DNA from: [Eubacterium] saphenum
Lineage (GTDB): Bacteria > Bacillota > Clostridia > Oscillospirales > Ruminococcaceae
DNA length: 9,800 nt
Direction: 5' to 3'
Assembly (NCBI GenBank): GCA_004555635.1
Contig: SFHN01000028.1
Location: 1 to 9,800 of the forward strand
Positions 7,333-9,800 of this stretch are shown here, in pieces (position 1 is the first letter of the stretch; each line of letters opens with the position of its first letter). Under the pieces are notes generated by a model. That model was not told the DNA's origin, did no database searches, and saw nothing but the letters and a program-made list of their open reading frames with translations. Position numbers and translations under genes: made by a program.

Positions 7333-7368
7333 AAAAAATCCGCCGCACAGCCAAACGCCGCGCGGCGG
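7333..7368 (-). terminator. Rho-independent terminator/attenuator between the membrane-protein gene and the GTPase-nuclease gene
   Basis: A 9-bp very GC-rich stem (7360-7368 with 7340-7348) closes an 11-nt loop and is followed leftward by A and six T residues (7338-7333 on the minus strand). The single imperfect pair is G-U only on the minus strand, supporting leftward function. It lies 9 bp after the stop of the upstream gene, and its U-tract ends 4 bp before the Shine-Dalgarno sequence of the GTPase-nuclease gene. There is no space for a promoter between them, so it may act as an attenuator in the leader of the fusion gene. Confidence 0.85.
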
Positions 7369-7377
7369 TGTATTTTC

Positions 7378-7893
7378 TTAAAGACCGTGCTTAATCTTTG
7401 CCTGAAGCGTGCGCGGAAGCTCCGCGGTAATCGCCGTTCTGATTTTCTCGTTCGGGTTGAAGATAACCTTAACCTTGCCGTAGGCGCTGTGCTTTACCAA
7501 AAGGTAATGCGCGTCCTTTTCAAGACCGCTTGAAGCGTGAACCGTGGCGTCCGCGTCAACGTCGTTTTCGGGCGGGTATGCCGCAAATTCCTCTGCCTGC
7601 GACAGGTCAACCGTAATCATTCTTTTGCGCTTGCGGCGCCCGATAATCTTGTCGATATCCATTTCGTTGTTGGTGACGATGTATTCGTACTCGACATTCA
7701 TACCGCTCACGAGATAAACCCCGAGAAACAGAATAAGTACCGCGGGGATAGCGAACGAGAAAAATCCCATCCATATCGCTAAAAACATGAATGCTGATGA
7801 AAGTATAATTGTTCCTAGCATTATGCCGATAAACTTTAAGGTGTCGCCGGCTGTTTTTGTACGCACTACAATTTGTTCTGCTATATTATCCAT
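7378..7893 (-). CDS. Small two-helix membrane protein with basic cytoplasmic region (possibly DUF6106 family)
   Basis: The product has 171 residues. After a short polar N-terminus (MDNIAEQIVVRTKTAGDT) two hydrophobic segments follow at about 20-42 and 45-65, then VEYEYIVTNNEMDIDKIIGRRKRKRM, an acidic stretch near 96-117, and a mixed C-terminus with YLLVKHSAYGKVKVIFNPNEKIR. The overall pattern resembles a Clostridia family I recall as DUF6106; I am not certain of the name, and no function is known to me. The helical hairpin would leave both ends on the same side, probably cytoplasmic given the Arg/Lys cluster at 85-91. ATG 7893 has AAGGAGA at 7904-7898 and a good promoter further upstream. It is the first gene of its transcription unit and may be co-transcribed with the GTPase-nuclease gene through leaky termination. 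Confidence 0.82.
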   Translation of the reverse strand: MDNIAEQIVVRTKTAGDTLKFIGIMLGTIILSSAFMFLAIWMGFFSFAIPAVLILFLGVYLVSGMNVEYEYIVTNNEMDIDKIIGRRKRKRMITVDLSQAEEFAAYPPENDVDADATVHASSGLEKDAHYLLVKHSAYGKVKVIFNPNEKIRTAITAELPRTLQAKIKHGL

Positions 7894-7932
7894 TGTTTCT
7901 CCTTGATTTTCAGAATTTTTACTACTCCTATT

Positions 7933-7961
7933 ATTGTATCAGAATTATTGTGAAAAATCAA
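7933..7961 (-). promoter_or_regulatory. Sigma-A-like promoter of the small membrane-protein gene (and possibly the operon below it)
   Basis: Read leftward, TTGATT (7961-7956) and TACAAT (7938-7933) are separated by 17 bp, about 40 bp before ATG 7893. The -35 hexamer and spacing are identical to those of the DHH gene promoter. It is the only clear promoter I see for the leftward block from 7893 down to 4089. Confidence 0.75.
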
Positions 7962-7962
7962 G

Positions 7963-7980
7963 TGCTTTTTGTGAAAAGCA
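7963..7980 (-). terminator. A/T-rich hairpin, weak terminator candidate after the DinB-CPCC gene
   Basis: A perfect 7-bp inverted repeat (TGCTTTT / AAAAGCA) with a 4-nt loop sits about 60 bp after the DinB-CPCC stop and directly upstream of the next -35 box. Read leftward it is followed by CTTGATTTTT, only a loose U-tract. It could be a weak terminator or a protein-binding site next to the promoter. The remaining 7981-8042 holds nothing I can name. Confidence 0.35.
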
Positions 7981-8042
7981 GGGGAAATCTGCCGATTGTC
8001 GTTGAAAAAGGCAAGCTAACTGCACTAATTCTACCGAAGAAC

Positions 8043-8951
8043 CTAAAGCTCCTCGTCAAGCGGCGCGCGGACAAACTTCACCATAGTCGGCTCGCACGCG
8101 CCGCAGCGGCGGTAGTTCTCCCTTGCCGCGAAAAGCGTAAGCCCACCGTTTGCGTCGGAGCGCTCACTTTCTGAGCGGATAAACGGGTCGTTCTCCCAGA
8201 AGCATACGGGACAAATAAACCCCGCGTCTTTTTCGGGAGGAAAAGAGTAAGTGAAGCAACCGCAGCACGGGCATTTGTACCGCGCATTTCCTGCATTTAC
8301 GGGAAGCTTGCTGATAATCCGCAGACACGCTTCAATATGCATAATCCAATGCCTTGACAGCGGCATTTGTATAAGTCCTCTGATATCCTTTCCGCACCAG
8401 TAATCGACAAGCCAGAATGCGTTTTCGTCCCTGCTTACGACTTCAAGGTCAGTCAGCGTGCGCTTTTGCTCGGGGGATATTTTCCTTTTTAAATCATCAA
8501 AACACAGCGCCGAAAGCAGCGTTGACGTTGCCGTATCAACGTCTGTAATGTATCTGTAAAGCTCTCCGATATCAAGCTGCCTTGAAAACTCGCGGATTTG
8601 CTCGCCGATAAGCTCGTTACCCGTTGTGATAATGGGCGAGCCTATGCGCGTTTGATAATCCCCCGAAAAGAAAACCTGCTCGTCACCTGCAATCAGCGTA
8701 TGCGCGACTATGTCCTCAATGCGGAAAATATGCCACAGCGAATACGAAACGGTTTTGCTGTGGTAGCCCTTTGCGTTTTTGAAGGGCATTGCGCAAAAAT
8801 CGTCGTCCGAAAGCTTGTCCCTGAACTGATTGATTTGTTCCAGAAGCTTCCCGCGAAGCGAAAGCAGCACGCCGATTCCCTCGGAAAACGTATCCCTTTT
8901 CTTAATCAGAAGCTGCATTTTCTTGTTTAGCTCCGACCATTCCGCGTTCAT
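8043..8951 (-). CDS. DinB-like four-helix protein fused to a C-terminal CPCC cysteine-rich zinc-binding domain
   Basis: The product has 302 residues and two domains. Residues 1 to about 215 resemble the Clostridia-type DinB/YfiT-like family, with SLWHIFRIEDIVAH (His74) and SRHWIMHIEA (His201, His205). The His74 ... His201-x3-His205 pattern fits the three-histidine metal site known from YfiT-type DinB proteins. Residues 225-302 form a separate cysteine-rich domain: CPCC (227-230), CPVCFWEND (247-255), and a late CGAC (283-286), matching the Cys_rich_CPCC family, which presumably binds zinc. Free-standing relatives of each part are usually about 200 and 80 residues, so this is a fusion. DinB-fold proteins include thiol-dependent transferases and many of unknown role; no reaction can be assigned here. 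ATG 8951 has GAGGTGA at 8965-8959 with 7-nt spacing. No promoter is evident in the 45 bp between it and the preceding terminator. Confidence 0.88.
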   Translation of the reverse strand: MNAEWSELNKKMQLLIKKRDTFSEGIGVLLSLRGKLLEQINQFRDKLSDDDFCAMPFKNAKGYHSKTVSYSLWHIFRIEDIVAHTLIAGDEQVFFSGDYQTRIGSPIITTGNELIGEQIREFSRQLDIGELYRYITDVDTATSTLLSALCFDDLKRKISPEQKRTLTDLEVVSRDENAFWLVDYWCGKDIRGLIQMPLSRHWIMHIEACLRIISKLPVNAGNARYKCPCCGCFTYSFPPEKDAGFICPVCFWENDPFIRSESERSDANGGLTLFAARENYRRCGACEPTMVKFVRAPLDEEL

Positions 8952-8981
8952 ATTTTCATCACCTCATTAAGCGTTTAAGCG

Positions 8982-8996
8982 CTGTTTGCTAAACAG
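8982..8996. promoter_or_regulatory. Perfect short palindrome upstream of the DinB-CPCC gene, possible operator
   Basis: CTGTTT and AAACAG flank a 3-nt centre, forming a 15-bp inverted repeat 30 bp before the DinB-CPCC start and touching the upstream terminator's U-tract. Next to it are two TTAAGCG copies (8968-8974 and 8976-8982), 8 bp apart in phase. This could be a repressor site, or simply a U-rich extension of the terminator. Confidence 0.3.
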
Positions 8997-9029
8997 AAAA
9001 GCTGCCCTTGAAAGCACCAAAGGCAGCTT
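8997..9029 (-). terminator. Rho-independent terminator of the SPFH/zinc-ribbon gene
   Basis: A 12-bp stem (9018-9029 with 8999-9010) closes a 7-nt loop. The one imperfect pair is a G-U wobble on the minus strand. Leftward it ends in TTTT followed by CTGTTT. It lies 16 bp after the gene's stop codon and separates this gene from the DinB-CPCC gene. Confidence 0.88.
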
Positions 9030-9045
9030 GCTTTTGAATAATATG

Positions 9046-9800
9046 TTATACCATATCCGAAGCGTCAAACGGGTCGCCGCACTCGGGGCAGAACTTCGGA
9101 GGATTATGCGGGTCCTCAGGCTCCCAGCCGCACTTGTCGCACTTGTAGAGCGGAGCGCCTGCGGGCTTAGGCTTGCCGCATTCTGCGCAGAACTTGCCCT
9201 TGTTTACCGTGCCGCAAGAGCAGGTCCAGCCTGCCGCGTCTGCGGGCTTCGGAGTACCGCACTGTGCGCAGAACTTGCCTGTGTTGTCCGCGCCACAGGA
9301 GCACTTCCAGGTGTTTGCCGCGGGTGCGGGCGCGGGTGCAGCCGCCTGCTGTTGCTGCATTTGCTGCTGCTGCATTGCGTAGAGCTGCTGAGCATTCATT
9401 CCGCCTGCCTGCTGAGCCATATTCATTCCCATAAAGCCCATCATAGCGCCGCCCTGATTTCCCGCAGCAATCTTCATTGCCTCTGCCTGACTCTGTGCCG
9501 TAAGCGCAGCCGCCATACCGACATTCTGGTATACCGCAGTTTCCTGAAGCTGTACAAGCTTCTGCTCATACTCGGGCGGAATTGTCGGGGGATTCATAGC
9601 GAAGGAATATACCTCGATGCCGCGAAGCTCGCCCCATTTCTTGGAGAGCTTTTGGTTAAGCTTTTCGGTGATTTCCTCTGCGTGCGCAGGAATGCTGCTG
9701 GGGCGCATACCGGTTTCGCCCATAACGCCGATAACGGTCTGGAGCGCGGTTACGATTTCGCTCTTAAGCATACTGTCGAGGTTGCTCTTTAAGTACCTGT
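9046..9800 (-). CDS. SPFH-domain protein (YdjI-like) C-terminal part with three zinc ribbons; 5' end outside window
   Basis: The frame runs from the right edge to TAA at 9046, giving 250 residues. An ATG occurs at 9771, but the frame continues upstream without a stop (RYLKSNLDSMLKSE), so the gene is truncated by the window. The first 100 or so residues (LKSEIVTALQTVIG, LNQKLSKKWGELRGIEVYSFAMNPPTIPPEYEQKLVQLQETAVYQN) look like the end of an SPFH/band-7 domain of the 'virion core protein' (YdjI) type. A Met/Gln/Gly/Ala-rich low-complexity stretch with two QQQQ runs follows. Then come three zinc ribbons: two CxCG...CxxCG ribbons 27 residues apart, and a longer rubredoxin-like CDKCGWEPEDPHNPPKFCPECG. 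SPFH proteins form oligomeric membrane-associated scaffolds; in Firmicutes YdjI is tied to the phage-shock/LiaF-type envelope response, but no partner gene is visible here. Confidence 0.87.
   Translation of the reverse strand, partial: RYLKSNLDSMLKSEIVTALQTVIGVMGETGMRPSSIPAHAEEITEKLNQKLSKKWGELRGIEVYSFAMNPPTIPPEYEQKLVQLQETAVYQNVGMAAALTAQSQAEAMKIAAGNQGGAMMGFMGMNMAQQAGGMNAQQLYAMQQQQMQQQQAAAPAPAPAANTWKCSCGADNTGKFCAQCGTPKPADAAGWTCSCGTVNKGKFCAECGKPKPAGAPLYKCDKCGWEPEDPHNPPKFCPECGDPFDASDMV
9178..9303 (-). repeat. Two in-frame tandem zinc-ribbon repeats inside the SPFH gene
   Basis: Two ribbons of identical length (9259-9303 and 9178-9222, first to last cysteine codon) lie 81 bp apart. Both read W-[KT]-C-S-C-G ... 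GKFCA-[QE]-CG-[TK]-PKPA. This is an internal duplication of a coding module, not a CRISPR or mobile repeat. The third ribbon (9079-9141) is longer and divergent, so it is not part of the duplication. Confidence 0.8.

Noticed and set aside
7857..8174. A 105-codon plus-strand frame across the gap between the membrane-protein and DinB-CPCC genes
   Set aside because: It overlaps both genes antisense, contains the minus-strand promoter, and has no ribosome binding site or recognisable domain.
9178..9303. CRISPR-like or mobile repeat
   Set aside because: The 81-bp period is in frame and encodes zinc ribbons; there are only two copies and no spacers.
9046..9771. SPFH gene starting at ATG 9771
   Set aside because: The frame stays open to the window edge and upstream residues continue the SPFH-like sequence, so the true start lies outside.

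Overview
The window looks like chromosomal DNA of a Gram-positive anaerobe of the class Clostridia, probably a Ruminococcus/Oscillospiraceae-type gut bacterium. This rests on three things: moderate GC content, AAGGAG-type ribosome binding sites with sigma-A-like promoters (TTGATT, 17 bp, TATAAT/TACAAT), and protein families typical of that group. These are a TetM-like GTPase, a YacP/Rae1 domain, a Clostridia-type DinB protein, and an SPFH protein with zinc ribbons. The assignment is inference from protein character; no rRNA or tRNA gene is present. I see no mobile element, CRISPR array or phage gene.

Layout. The left third reads rightward: the tail of an unrecognised gene (to 250), a large membrane-anchored transglutaminase-like protein (337-2946), then a DHH-family phosphoesterase (3061-3999) with its own promoter and a clean terminator. 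The right two thirds read leftward from the right edge: a truncated SPFH/zinc-ribbon protein (9046-9800), a DinB-like domain fused to a CPCC zinc-binding domain (8043-8951), a small two-helix membrane protein (7378-7893), an EF-G/TetM-like GTPase fused to a Rae1-type nuclease domain (4777-7314), and a TrmO-like tRNA methyltransferase (4089-4766). The two gene sets converge at about 4000-4090, where two hairpin terminators stand back to back.

Function. The most striking item is the GTPase-nuclease fusion. Its N-terminal 690 or so residues form a ribosome-binding translational GTPase. Its last 140 or so residues match B. subtilis Rae1 (YacP), an endoribonuclease known to cut mRNA in the ribosomal A site. 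A single polypeptide would thus bring an A-site nuclease on an A-site-binding GTPase. It is followed after 10 bp by trmO, whose product modifies t6A37 next to the tRNA anticodon, so the pair forms a small translation/decoding operon. A Rho-independent terminator sits between the upstream membrane-protein gene and the fusion gene, with its U-tract only 4 bp from the Shine-Dalgarno sequence. Expression of the fusion may therefore depend on read-through or attenuation, or on a promoter inside the upstream gene. The remaining genes look like ordinary housekeeping or accessory genes, although the DinB-CPCC fusion is also unusual.
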